Shown here: positions 53,225 to 61,713 of the stretch, one piece after another
Layout: each line of letters begins with the position of its first letter
Position numbering within the stretch: the stretch's first letter is position 1
Source of the DNA: Mesorhizobium wenxiniae
GTDB taxonomy: Bacteria; Pseudomonadota; Alphaproteobacteria; Rhizobiales; Rhizobiaceae
DNA length: 64,000 nt
Assembly (NCBI RefSeq): GCF_002284535.1
Contig: NZ_NPKH01000016.1
Span: 124,001 to 188,000 of the forward strand
Reading direction: 5' to 3'
The notes under the pieces: model-generated
What the model saw: the letters and a program-made list of their open reading frames with translations, nothing else
Told to the model about the DNA's origin: nothing
Database searches by the model: none
Position numbers and translations under genes: made by a program

Positions 53225-53239
53225 TTGTGCATTGCACAA
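53225..53239. promoter_or_regulatory. Perfect 15-bp palindrome TTGTGCA-T-TGCACAA
   Basis: Seven-base arms around one central base, 113 bp upstream of the PhyH-type gene. Its TGCACAA half-site resembles that in the SorC operator at 23858. The 257-bp gap 53095-53351 has no gene. A regulator site for the oxygenase gene is likely; the protein is unknown. Confidence 0.45.
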
Positions 53240-53351
53240 AATCTGACCGGGGGTTACCATTCGTTTGATGCGGGCGGATCGGTTAAGGGTAACGCCTGAG
53301 CGGTGAGCGGCCGACGCTTCGTCGACTCTGCCCTCATAGCTGAGGATCCTG

Positions 53352-54326
53352 ATGGCCCTTTCAAGCCCTGACAAATCCGGTGCTGCAAGCCTCGAGTCGA
53401 TCGCTCGAAACGGCAGCCTGCTGCGCCGCATTGCCGTGCGGATTCCAACCTATCTGTCGGATCTTCGCGAGAATCCGGCATGGCTGCCGATGTTCATGCT
53501 GGCGCGCACCATGCCGGGGCGGCGGTTGCATTGGCGCGGCGCAAAACCGGTTCGACGGGCTCAAAAAGCTGAGGAGACGATGTTCACCGGCGTCGATCGT
53601 GATGCCGTGGTCGGCGCGCTCCGCTCGGACGGCCTCTTTTCCGGGCTTGCCCTGCCGTCGTCGGTCCACCAGGAGATCGCCAGCTTTGCGCAGCGCACGC
53701 CTTGCTTCGGGAATTTCGACCGACGGCTGGAGTTCCTGCCGGCCAAGCACGCCGACGCCGAGACGCACTTCGGCCGTCCCTTGCTCAGCGGCCACTTTTT
53801 CGAGCGGGTTCTCGACTGCAATGCTGCGCTTACCGTGCAGCGCGATCCGCTGCTTCTCGACATCGCCGCCCATTACCTCGGCAGCCAGGCGAAGCTGATC
53901 ACCACGCGCGTCTGGTGGAGCTTTCCGACGAGCTCCGCCTCCGACGCCGAGAAGAGCCTGGCGTCGCTTGGCAAATACCACTTCGATCTCGACGATTGGC
54001 GGATGCTGAAATTCTTCTTCTATCTCAATCCGGTCGATGCCGAGACTGGTCCGCATGTCTATGTCCGCGGCAGCCACAACCGCCGCGCCCTCAAGCACCA
54101 ATTGACGCTCCTCGTCGGCCATCCCGCGGAAGAGGTTCTGAACGTCTACGGCGCGCAGAGCCCGATTACGCTGACCGGGGAGGCAGGTTTGGGCTTTGTC
54201 GAGGATCCCTTCGGCTTCCACATGGGCACAGTGCCGACGCGCAAGCCGCGGCTGATGATGGAAGTCGGCTTCGGCGTTTCGCCGCCCTCGCGCCGGCGGT
54301 TCCACGGCGAGCCGGTTATTCGCTGA
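53352..54326 (+). CDS. Phytanoyl-CoA dioxygenase (PhyH)-family protein
   Basis: 324 residues, with GAGGATC upstream. The Fe(II)/2-oxoglutarate facial triad is visible as HFDLDDW (His and Asp) and a distal His in PFGFHMGTVPTRKPRLMMEV, with the arginine for 2-oxoglutarate after it. AETGPHVYVRGSHNRR is the conserved middle. The first 75 residues are a basic extension of unknown role. PhyH-type enzymes hydroxylate aliphatic or small-molecule substrates. It stands alone before the convergent moaB gene. Confidence 0.87.
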   Translation: MALSSPDKSGAASLESIARNGSLLRRIAVRIPTYLSDLRENPAWLPMFMLARTMPGRRLHWRGAKPVRRAQKAEETMFTGVDRDAVVGALRSDGLFSGLALPSSVHQEIASFAQRTPCFGNFDRRLEFLPAKHADAETHFGRPLLSGHFFERVLDCNAALTVQRDPLLLDIAAHYLGSQAKLITTRVWWSFPTSSASDAEKSLASLGKYHFDLDDWRMLKFFFYLNPVDAETGPHVYVRGSHNRRALKHQLTLLVGHPAEEVLNVYGAQSPITLTGEAGLGFVEDPFGFHMGTVPTRKPRLMMEVGFGVSPPSRRRFHGEPVIR

Positions 54327-54359
54327 TTTTTGGCCCCGAAACAGCCTTGGGAGCTTGGC

Positions 54360-54917
54360 CTAACTTGTCTTGGTGCCGCCGCGCCGCAGATGTTCGTCCA
54401 GGCGCGGCATGATCTCGACGAAGTTGCAGGGCATGTGCCGGTAGTCGAGCTGCGGCTTCAAAATACCGTCCCAGGCGTCCTTGCAGGCGCCGGGCGAACC
54501 CGGCAGCACAAAAACGAAGGTCGCGTTGACGACGCCGCCGGTCGCCCGACTCTGGATCGTCGAAGTGCCGATCTTGTCGTAGGAAATGCGGTGGAACACT
54601 TCGGAAAAGCCGTCCATGCGCTTTTCGAAGATCGGCTCCAGCGCCTCCGGCGTCACATCGCGACCGGTAAAGCCGGTGCCGCCGGTGGTGATGACGACAT
54701 CGATCGCTTGGTCCCTCGACCAGCCCAGAACCTTGTCTCGAATTTTCTCGCGGTCGTCGGTGACGATGTCGCGGGCGGCGAGTAAATGGCCGGTCTCCAC
54801 GATGCAGTCGGCCAGCGTCTGGCCGGATTTGTCGTCGGCGAGGCTGCGCGTATCGGAAACGGTCAGTACCGCGATGCGCACGGGAATAAAGGAACGGCTC
54901 TCGTCAATCCTGGCCAT
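54360..54917 (-). CDS. moaB: Molybdenum cofactor biosynthesis protein B
   Basis: 185 residues. VITTGGTGFTGRDVTPEAL is the MoaB/MogA molybdopterin-binding motif, and VVNATFVFVLPGSPGACKDAWDG follows. It adenylates molybdopterin before metal insertion. The gene overlaps the end of ispE by 14 bp, as in related rhizobia, so it is translationally coupled. Confidence 0.95.
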   Translation of the reverse strand: MARIDESRSFIPVRIAVLTVSDTRSLADDKSGQTLADCIVETGHLLAARDIVTDDREKIRDKVLGWSRDQAIDVVITTGGTGFTGRDVTPEALEPIFEKRMDGFSEVFHRISYDKIGTSTIQSRATGGVVNATFVFVLPGSPGACKDAWDGILKPQLDYRHMPCNFVEIMPRLDEHLRRGGTKTS

Positions 54918-55806
54918 GCGTGTCAGCCTCAGATGTCATGGTTCGCGTCGCGGCGACGAACCAGTCGGGATGGCGGCTGCGGATATCGACGGCCGCGCGC
55001 TTGGCGACATTGCCAGTCTCAAACAGTCCGAAGCAGGTCGCGCCGGAACCCGACATCCGGGTGAACCCCGCTCCAGCCTTGTTGAGCACCGAAAGCGCCT
55101 TGCCGATGGCGGGTTGGATTGCCCGCGCCGCGGGCTCGAGATCGTTGCGCGTAATCTCCAGCCAGTTGCGGATGCTGTGGAAGTCGAGGTCGCGCGGCAG
55201 TGGCGGCAGGCCCTCATTGTGGCGATCAGAAAGGGCATTGAACACCTCGGCCGTGGAGACGGCGGTGCCGGGATTGACGAGGACCAGCCCGAGTGCCGGA
55301 AAGCCCGGCACGGCCGACAACTCTTCGCCAATGCCGAGCGCGATCAGCGGCTTTGCCGCAAGGCACATGGGAACGTCGGCGCCCAGCGAGAGGCCGATCC
55401 GCGCCAGTTCGGCGTCGTCGAGATCCAGCCTCCATATCTCAGCGAGCCCGCGCAACACCGTTGCGGCGTCGCTCGACCCGCCGCCGACGCCGGATGCGAC
55501 CGGCAGGTTCTTTTCGAGCCTGATGGCGACCGGCGGCGTTTGCGCCGGACCGGCCTGCTTTCGCAGCGCGTCGCGCGCTTTGACGGCTAGGTTGCTGTCG
55601 TCGAGCGGGACCGCGGAGACGTATCGGCCCGACGCGGAAAACCCGTCGCTGTCGGCAAGTTCGATCTCGATCCTGTCGCCGAAGCGCGTGAAAACCGCCA
55701 GGCTCTCGATCATGTGATAGCCGTCGGCGCGCCTGCCGGTGACGTGCAGCGCGAGATTTATCTTGGCGTGCGCATGCCACGCCCGGACAGTGATGCCGGA
55801 ATCCAC
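54904..55806 (-). CDS. ispE: 4-diphosphocytidyl-2-C-methyl-D-erythritol kinase
   Basis: 300 residues. GHMP-kinase motifs are clear: AHAKINLALHVTGRRADGYH at the N-terminus, PVASGVGGGSSDAATVLRG for ATP, and MSGSGATCFGLFE near the end. It is the fourth step of the MEP isoprenoid pathway. It is followed by moaB. The polyprenyl synthase at 58239, on the other strand, uses products of the same pathway. Confidence 0.96.
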   Translation of the reverse strand: MDSGITVRAWHAHAKINLALHVTGRRADGYHMIESLAVFTRFGDRIEIELADSDGFSASGRYVSAVPLDDSNLAVKARDALRKQAGPAQTPPVAIRLEKNLPVASGVGGGSSDAATVLRGLAEIWRLDLDDAELARIGLSLGADVPMCLAAKPLIALGIGEELSAVPGFPALGLVLVNPGTAVSTAEVFNALSDRHNEGLPPLPRDLDFHSIRNWLEITRNDLEPAARAIQPAIGKALSVLNKAGAGFTRMSGSGATCFGLFETGNVAKRAAVDIRSRHPDWFVAATRTMTSEADTHGQD

Positions 55807-55831
55807 GGGGTCAGTCGCGAGGGGGATGATG

Positions 55832-56017
55832 TCAGTCCTTGGCCAGCCGGTATTCGCCGGTCTTCGGGTCCTTGACCAACGTGCCCATTGTGCCGTTGGT
55901 AGCCTGCTTTTCGGTGCGCCGTATCTTGGCCGTCACGCGCTCGGCTTCCCTGACGAAGGAGCGATAGCCGAAATAGGCGAGCAGGCCGACTGTGATGAAG
56001 AAAATGATCTGTGGCAT
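55832..56017 (-). CDS. Small single-pass membrane protein (61 aa)
   Basis: 61 residues from ATG 56017, with GGGAGGAG seven bases upstream. One N-terminal helix, PQIIFFITVGLLAYFGYRSF, is followed by a basic segment (VREAERVTAKIRRTEK) and KDPKTGEYRLAKD. The last part looks like the DPxTGxY tag of small conserved rhizobial proteins. The function is unknown. It sits between ispE and the S49 peptidase gene in a conserved block. Confidence 0.8.
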   Translation of the reverse strand: MPQIIFFITVGLLAYFGYRSFVREAERVTAKIRRTEKQATNGTMGTLVKDPKTGEYRLAKD

Positions 56018-56099
56018 GTCAAACTCCTCCCTCACAAGGCCGACTGCGACGGCCGGTCGGGTCGGTCAAGCTTTCAAGCTAAACGCTTTTACCGGCTTT

Positions 56100-56996
56100 T
56101 CAAAGCCCGAAGCGCGCCCATAATGCGCGCTCTTCCGCCGCATCGATCACGCTCATTGCGGCAGCCGCGGCGATCTCGGGCGCCGAAAGACCCGCTCTGC
56201 TCGAGCCGAACCAGCCGAACCGGCCGAACAGGCCGCGCGGCGCCGTGATCAGTTTGAGCTGGGTCTTTGGCCCGAAACGGGTCTTCAGCACGCTGCGGAT
56301 ATCGCCGAGCGCATCGACAAGGCCGAGCTCCAGCCCCTTCTTACCGGTCCAGAACAGGCCGGTGAACAGGTCCGGGTCGTCCTTGAGCTTAGGGCCGCGC
56401 CGGTCCTTGACGAGATCGATGAAGGTCTCGTGGACATCGAGCTGCAGCGCCTTCAGCCGTTCGATATCTTCCTTCTTCTCGGGCTTGAACGGATCGAGCA
56501 CCGCCTTGTTCTGGCCGGCAGTATGGACGCGGCGCTCGACGCCGATCTTCTTCAACAGCTCGGGAAAGCCGAACGAGGCCGACACCACGCCGATCGAACC
56601 GACGATGGAGGACGGATCGGCAAAGATCTCGTCGCCGGCGATCGCTATCATGTAGCCGCCCGAAGCCGCCACGTCCTCGACGAAGACCAGAACCTTTTTG
56701 TTCTTCTCGGTCGCCAGATCGCGGATGCGTCTGAAGATCAGCCGCGACTGCACTGGCGAGCCGCCTGGCGAATTGATCGAAATGGCGACCACGGGCGCAT
56801 CGAAGGAAAACGCCTTCTCGATAGGGCCGGCAGTGGACGCGAGCGACAGGCTCGGCCGGAACTGGCCGCCGCCGGGCATGATCGTACCGTGCAGCCGGAT
56901 AACAGGAATAACGACGATGTCGGAGCGCCAGGATTTCGGCAGCAGGCGGTTTAGGAAGCGTTTCACGGGGTCTCCGGTCAATTGGCTTGAAGGCAT
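56100..56996 (-). CDS. S49-family signal-peptide peptidase (SppA-like)
   Basis: 298 residues, the short single-domain SppA form. PVVAISINSPGGSPVQSRLIF, then VAASGGYMIAIAGDEIFADP carries the catalytic serine, and GSIGVVSASFGFPELLKKIG contains the region of the general-base lysine. The N-terminus has a weak hydrophobic stretch. Such peptidases degrade cleaved signal peptides at the inner membrane. It is co-directional with ispE and the methyltransferase gene at 57051. Confidence 0.92.
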   Translation of the reverse strand: MPSSQLTGDPVKRFLNRLLPKSWRSDIVVIPVIRLHGTIMPGGGQFRPSLSLASTAGPIEKAFSFDAPVVAISINSPGGSPVQSRLIFRRIRDLATEKNKKVLVFVEDVAASGGYMIAIAGDEIFADPSSIVGSIGVVSASFGFPELLKKIGVERRVHTAGQNKAVLDPFKPEKKEDIERLKALQLDVHETFIDLVKDRRGPKLKDDPDLFTGLFWTGKKGLELGLVDALGDIRSVLKTRFGPKTQLKLITAPRGLFGRFGWFGSSRAGLSAPEIAAAAAMSVIDAAEERALWARFGL

Positions 56997-57050
56997 GTAG
57001 GGATTCGCCGGCCAACGGCAATGCCCGCGCCGCTTGCTGGTAGAAAAGGC

Positions 57051-57851
57051 TCAGTCGCCGAACAGCGAAGCCAGCCCGTTATTGATCATCTCGGTCCGCT
57101 CGGTTGGTCCGTCGCCCGATTGCGCATGCAGCATCAGCGGCGGGCGGATCGACAGTTTTCCGCGTGAGCCAAGTATTGCCCTGACGACGATGCGGATCGC
57201 CGCTGCTTCGGGGCGAGGGTGGACGGCCAGCATCTCGGCGTCGCCGAAGCGGCCTGATATCGCATCGAGGATGGCGCCGAGCTGATCGGGCCTGGCAATC
57301 ACGGCAAGACCGCCGCGCGGCCTGACCACGGCAGCCGCACTTCGGATCCAGCTGTCGAACAGCCGATCCTCCATGACATGCGCCGCCTTCCTGAGCGGGT
57401 CGGGCGTGGCGCGATCCTCGGCCGCGTTGAAGGGCGGGTTCATGATGACGAAATCGAAGGAGTTGTCGGCAAGCCCAGTGGCTGTTCGCGCTTGGCCCGA
57501 CAGCGCAACGTCGGCGGCGAGCACCGAGGCGCGGTCGTTGAGATGCGCATTGCCGGGATGGGCAAGCGTCGTTGCGGCGAAGGCTGCCATTTCCGGAGAC
57601 CGTTCGATGAGCACGGCCTCGGCATCAGGACAGCGCGACAGCACGGCCAGGCCTGCGGCGCCAGCGCCCGCGCCGAAATCGGCAAGGCGCCCGGCGAAGG
57701 AGGACGGCACGGCAGCGGCCAGCATCATGGCGTCCATGCCGGCGCGATGGCCGGCTTGTTTCGGCTGCACCAGCCAGAACCGCCCGCGATGGAAGGCATC
57801 GACCGTATGGGCCGGCGTGTCCTGGACAAGGGTGGCGCGCACCGCGGACAT
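57051..57851 (-). CDS. SAM-dependent methyltransferase, TrmN6-like
   Basis: 266 residues. LADFGAGAGAAGLAVLSRCP is the SAM-binding loop, and VIMNPPFNAAEDR is the NPPF catalytic motif of amino-group N6-adenine methyltransferases. The family acts on tRNA-Val A37, but the specificity is not certain here. The start abuts the DUF2007 stop as TAATG, so the two are co-translated. Confidence 0.88.
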   Translation of the reverse strand: MSAVRATLVQDTPAHTVDAFHRGRFWLVQPKQAGHRAGMDAMMLAAAVPSSFAGRLADFGAGAGAAGLAVLSRCPDAEAVLIERSPEMAAFAATTLAHPGNAHLNDRASVLAADVALSGQARTATGLADNSFDFVIMNPPFNAAEDRATPDPLRKAAHVMEDRLFDSWIRSAAAVVRPRGGLAVIARPDQLGAILDAISGRFGDAEMLAVHPRPEAAAIRIVVRAILGSRGKLSIRPPLMLHAQSGDGPTERTEMINNGLASLFGD

Positions 57852-58075
57852 TATGTCTGGCGGATCTCGTTGGCGATGCCGGCATCCGTCAGGATGCGCC
57901 GCGCCGCATCGGCCTGGTCGGCGTCGACCAGGATGCGCCTGGGCAGGATGCCGATCGAACCGTCGAGCACGCTCATGTTCTGGTCGGCGACGAAACAGCC
58001 GATGCCGGCATCGCGCATCAGCGATTCGACAAAGGAAATGATCACGGCATCGTTGGTGCGGATAAGCTCTATCAT
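57851..58075 (-). CDS. DUF2007 family small protein
   Basis: 74 residues from ATG 58075. IELIRTNDAVIISFVESLMRDAGI is, in its halves, the beginning of the GlnB-like DUF2007 fold, and GSIGILPRRILVDADQADAAR closes it. It is a putative signal-transducing or ligand-binding domain. It is coupled to the methyltransferase gene and divergent from the polyprenyl synthase. Confidence 0.9.
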   Translation of the reverse strand: MIELIRTNDAVIISFVESLMRDAGIGCFVADQNMSVLDGSIGILPRRILVDADQADAARRILTDAGIANEIRQT

Positions 58076-58238
58076 CGGGCGAAACTCGCAGGTTGCAGCG
58101 TTTATGTAAATGTGGGTGGCTCCGGACGCCAGCCTCGACCGCGCCAATTCGCCTCTTGCCGTGCCCGTGGGTACCGCCCTAGAGTCTGCCGCGGGATCGG
58201 GGTGCCGTCGTGCGCGTGACTTCTGGACGGGAGTGTTT

Positions 58239-59258
58239 GTGGTGGGTGTCGTTCTCAACATCGAAAACGGGAAGCGCGAAGCCGCCTCCATAAAGGATCT
58301 CATCGACCTGACGTCCACCGATATGGGGCGTGTCAACAAATTGATCCTGTCGAAGGCCGGTTCCGACGTCGAGATGATCCCGGAGATTGCCAACCACCTG
58401 ATCTCTTCCGGTGGCAAGCGGCTGAGGCCGATGCTGACGCTCGCCTCGGCCCAGATGTTCGGCTATTCCGGCGAGGGGCACGTCAAGCTCGCTACATCAG
58501 TCGAGTTCATGCACACCGCCACGCTCCTCCACGACGATGTCGTCGACGAGAGCGGCATGCGGCGCGGCAAGAAGACCGCCCGTATGATCTGGGGCAACCA
58601 GGCGAGCGTGCTGGTCGGCGATTTCCTGCTTGGCCAGGCTTTCCGCATGATGGTCGATGTCGGTTCGCTGGAAGCGCTCGACATCTTGTCCAGCGCCGCC
58701 TCGATCATTGCTGAGGGCGAGGTGATGCAGCTCGCCGCCGCCAAGAACCTCGAAACCACGGAGGATGAGCATTTCGCAGTGATCAAGGCCAAGACCGCGG
58801 CCCTGTTCTCGGCCGCCGCCGAGGTCGGTCCGGTCATCGCCCAGGCGACGCGCAACGATCGCGCGGCGCTGCGCTCCTACGGCATGAATCTCGGCCTTGC
58901 CTTCCAGCTGATCGACGATGCGCTGGATTATGGCGGCACCAGCAAGGATCTGGGCAAGAATGTCGGCGACGACTTTCGCGAAGGCAAGGTGACGCTGCCG
59001 GTGATCCTCGCCTACCGGCGCGGCACCAAGGCGGAACGCTCCTTCTGGAAGCGCGCCATCGAGGACAATGTCACCGACGACACCGGGCTGGAGAAGGCGA
59101 TCGGATTGATGACCCGCCACGGCGCGATCGCCGACACGATCGGGCGCGCCGGCCATTTCGGCGAGATCGCCCGCGACGCGCTGGCGCCGCTCGAAGCGAC
59201 GCCGCAGAAATCGGCGCTGATCGACGTCATCGATTTCTGCATCAGCCGGGTGAACTGA
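58239..59258 (+). CDS. ispB: Polyprenyl (octa-/decaprenyl) diphosphate synthase
   Basis: 339 residues from GTG 58239, with GGAG upstream; GTG 58242 is equivalent. The first aspartate-rich motif LLHDDVVDESGMRRGKKT and the second AFQLIDDALDYGG are both present, and GGKRLRPML is the substrate loop. It builds the ubiquinone side chain from farnesyl and isopentenyl diphosphates. Its promoter region lies in the 163-bp gap shared with the leftward DUF2007 gene. The decaprenyl length is assumed for rhizobial ubiquinone-10. Confidence 0.92.
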   Translation: MVGVVLNIENGKREAASIKDLIDLTSTDMGRVNKLILSKAGSDVEMIPEIANHLISSGGKRLRPMLTLASAQMFGYSGEGHVKLATSVEFMHTATLLHDDVVDESGMRRGKKTARMIWGNQASVLVGDFLLGQAFRMMVDVGSLEALDILSSAASIIAEGEVMQLAAAKNLETTEDEHFAVIKAKTAALFSAAAEVGPVIAQATRNDRAALRSYGMNLGLAFQLIDDALDYGGTSKDLGKNVGDDFREGKVTLPVILAYRRGTKAERSFWKRAIEDNVTDDTGLEKAIGLMTRHGAIADTIGRAGHFGEIARDALAPLEATPQKSALIDVIDFCISRVN

Positions 59259-59297
59259 GAGGCATCGCCGATATTTGGCCGGCACGGCGTCCGCACG

Positions 59298-60731
59298 TCA
59301 TTTTGGTTTCCCCGGAAGGACCATTGCAGCGAGCAGGCTGAAAACGATGCCTGCCGCAGAGAGCCAGAAGGCGACCTGGATGCCGTCGGCGACAGCGATC
59401 TTCAAGGCATCACCTGTCAATCCGCCGACATTGCGGTTGGCAATCGCGATCAACACCGCCATGCCGATCGCATTGCCGACATTGAGCATGGTGGAGGCCA
59501 TCCCCGACGCGACACCCTGCTCGTCATGGGAAACACCCGAAGCGGCGGCGATCCACATCGCGGTCCAGACGATGCCTTGTCCAACTCCGGAGATGATCAG
59601 GCCGGGTACGAGGGATAGATAGCTGCTGTCGGCGTTTGCACCTGATACCATCAAGGCCGTCCCGATCGCGCCGATGACCATGCCGCCAACCAGCGTGGCG
59701 CGCGTCGAAAAACGCGTTGCCAGACGTTCGCCGACCTGCGTGCCGGCCGCGATGGCAACTGATGGCACCAGGAACGCCAGGCCGGCCTGCAAGGCGGTGA
59801 AGCCATGCACGTTCTGTAAAAGCACGGTGAGGAAGTAGGGCAGGGCGCCGAAAGTCCCCATGAAGAGGAAGGTGATCGTCATGCCGGCGACGAGGCTGCG
59901 GTTGTGGAACAGGCGCAGCGGCATCAGCGGGTCGGCGCTCCTTGCCTCTATCGCTGCGAAGGCGATCAGGAAGAATGCCGCCAGTGCAGCGCTGAAGACG
60001 ATGGCGGCCGACCCCCAGCCATATTCGGGCCCCTGGACCAGCGTGAAGACAAGCAGGGTCGCACCGGCAGTGACGGTTAGCGCGCCCGGCAGATCGAAGC
60101 TGCGATGTTCATGCCGCTTGCCGTCACGCGGAATGATGGCGAAAGCCGCGATGATGGCGATCCCAGCCAAAAACACGTTGACATAGAAGACGGATGGCCA
60201 GCCGAACGCGCTGGTGAGAAGCCCTCCCGTCAGCGAGCCGAGCGTCAGGCCACTCGCTCCGGCGCCGCCCCAGACCGCAAGCGCCCGGTTGCGTTCCGGC
60301 CCCTCGGCAAACAGGCGATTGATCAGTGACAGCGTGGCCGGGAACAGGAACGCGGCGCCGATGCCTTGCACCGCACGGGCCGCGATGATGATTTCCGGCG
60401 ACCAGGCGAAGCCGCCGACCAGGGACGAAAGCGCATAGAGCCAGAGCGCGAAGATAAAGATCCGGCGCTGGCCGATCAGGTCGGCGGCGCGGCCGCCGAA
60501 CAGCAGGAAGCCGCCGGTGAATACGGTGTAGGCGCTGACCACCCATTGCAGGGTCTGGCCCGAAAAGCCTAGCCCCGCGCCGATTTCCGGCAACGCCACG
60601 AAGACGATGTTGAGGTCGAGTGCGATGATAAGCTGCGCGAAGGCGAGCAATGCCAGCGTGGCGCCGCGCTTCGCGCCGACTCCTCCTGTTGCCGCGGCGC
60701 CGAACGGTGCGCCTTGATCGAGTGAACTCAT
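59298..60731 (-). CDS. MFS drug-resistance transporter, DHA2 (14-TM) type
   Basis: 477 residues from ATG 60731, with GGAG upstream; ATG 60743 is an alternative. About fourteen transmembrane segments. Motif C is near WGGAGASGLTLGSLTGGLLT, and LDLNIVFVALPEIGAGLGFS is in helix 1. DHA2 proteins export drugs by proton antiport. It is divergent from a TetR gene at 60835, and the intergenic region carries two matching operators, so it is probably TetR-repressed. Confidence 0.9.
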   Translation of the reverse strand: MSSLDQGAPFGAAATGGVGAKRGATLALLAFAQLIIALDLNIVFVALPEIGAGLGFSGQTLQWVVSAYTVFTGGFLLFGGRAADLIGQRRIFIFALWLYALSSLVGGFAWSPEIIIAARAVQGIGAAFLFPATLSLINRLFAEGPERNRALAVWGGAGASGLTLGSLTGGLLTSAFGWPSVFYVNVFLAGIAIIAAFAIIPRDGKRHEHRSFDLPGALTVTAGATLLVFTLVQGPEYGWGSAAIVFSAALAAFFLIAFAAIEARSADPLMPLRLFHNRSLVAGMTITFLFMGTFGALPYFLTVLLQNVHGFTALQAGLAFLVPSVAIAAGTQVGERLATRFSTRATLVGGMVIGAIGTALMVSGANADSSYLSLVPGLIISGVGQGIVWTAMWIAAASGVSHDEQGVASGMASTMLNVGNAIGMAVLIAIANRNVGGLTGDALKIAVADGIQVAFWLSAAGIVFSLLAAMVLPGKPK

Positions 60732-60754
60732 GTCAATCTCCATGCTGATGATTC

Positions 60755-60820
60755 TTTATCGATCGACAAAGAATGAAGTTTGCAATCCGAAGTCAAGTGG
60801 ATTATTTGTTGATTGATAAA
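60755..60820. promoter_or_regulatory. Twin TetR operators in the divergent MFS/TetR promoter
   Basis: TTTATCGATCGACAAA (60755-60770) and, inverted, TTTGTTGATTGATAAA (60805-60820) are the same word with two differences (TTTGTYGATYGATAAA). They are 50 bp apart between the MFS and TetR starts. One operator lies near each start, which fits repression of both genes. Confidence 0.7.
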
Positions 60821-60834
60821 AAATGGAGGCCGCA

Positions 60835-61440
60835 ATGGCGGGAAGGCCAAGGGAGTTCGATCGGGACCAGGCGCTCGAGAAGGCCCGCGACGCCTTCTGG
60901 ACGCGCGGCTATGAGGGCACCTCGATGGCCGATCTCGTGTCGGCGCTTGGTCTGGCCTCGCCGCGTATCTATGCCGCCTTCGGCTCGAAGGAGAACCTGT
61001 TTCGGGAAGCTGTCGTTCTTTACGAAACCAGGGAAGGAAGCTTCGCCACCCGGGCGCTTGCCGAGGAGCCGACCGCTCGGCGGTTTGTCGAGCGGTTGCT
61101 GCGCGATGCAATCGAAGTCTACACCAGGCCGGATTTGCCGCGGGGCTGCATGGTAGTCTCGGCGGCGACCAACTGCGCCGTTGAAAACGATGGTGTGCTG
61201 CGCTGGCTGGCTGAGCGTCGCCGGGCGCGCAATACACTCATTGTCGAACGCCTGAGAAAGGGCATTCGGGACGGGGAACTCAAACCGGACACGGGCCCGG
61301 AGGTCCTGGGTGATTACTACACCACGGTTCTGTTTGGTCTCTCGGTGCAGGCGCGCGACGGCGTGCCGAAAGAGCGGCTGCACGCTCTGGTCACCGTCGC
61401 GATGCAGGTGCTGGACGCAAGACTTTCGGGGAAACCGTGA
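60835..61440 (+). CDS. TetR-family transcriptional regulator
   Basis: 201 residues from ATG 60835, with GGAGG upstream; ATG 60823 adds four residues. The helix-turn-helix is GYEGTSMADLVSALGLASPRIYAAFGSKENLF in overlapping parts. The C-terminal domain, with a cysteine pair in PRGCMVVSAATNCAVEN, is like that of RutR/YcdC-type or QacR-like sensors. It most likely represses the divergent MFS exporter through the two operators. The ligand is unknown. Confidence 0.9.
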   Translation: MAGRPREFDRDQALEKARDAFWTRGYEGTSMADLVSALGLASPRIYAAFGSKENLFREAVVLYETREGSFATRALAEEPTARRFVERLLRDAIEVYTRPDLPRGCMVVSAATNCAVENDGVLRWLAERRRARNTLIVERLRKGIRDGELKPDTGPEVLGDYYTTVLFGLSVQARDGVPKERLHALVTVAMQVLDARLSGKP

Positions 61441-61619
61441 ATTTCACGCATCGTGGATGGGCCGGCCTGTGCAGCGCGTTCAAGCGGATATGGGGATGCC
61501 TGTATACAGAAATCCGGCCTGCCGCAGAAATCTTCAACGAAGCGCGCTGGACGGTCGCAATTGGCGCTCCTAGCGTGGTTTTTGATCGCATGACCCGATT
61601 GTGAATTCGGCCGGGTTGA

Positions 61620-61644
61620 AGCATGACCCCAAAAAGGCCATGCT
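61620..61644. repeat. Short palindromic intergenic repeat (AGCATG...CATGCT)
   Basis: AGCATG and CATGCT arms flank ACCCCAAAAAGGC. The sequence resembles the GATCCCGAAAAG-type repeat at 63530-63564, and an AAAAGATC motif follows both. It lies in the 273-bp gap before the TPR gene, which holds no other visible feature. Confidence 0.45.
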
Positions 61645-61713
61645 TTGCCTGGAAAAGATCGAGTCTACGGCGATCCCGCCGACGCGGGCATGGCTTTGAC
61701 TGAAAGGGATACG

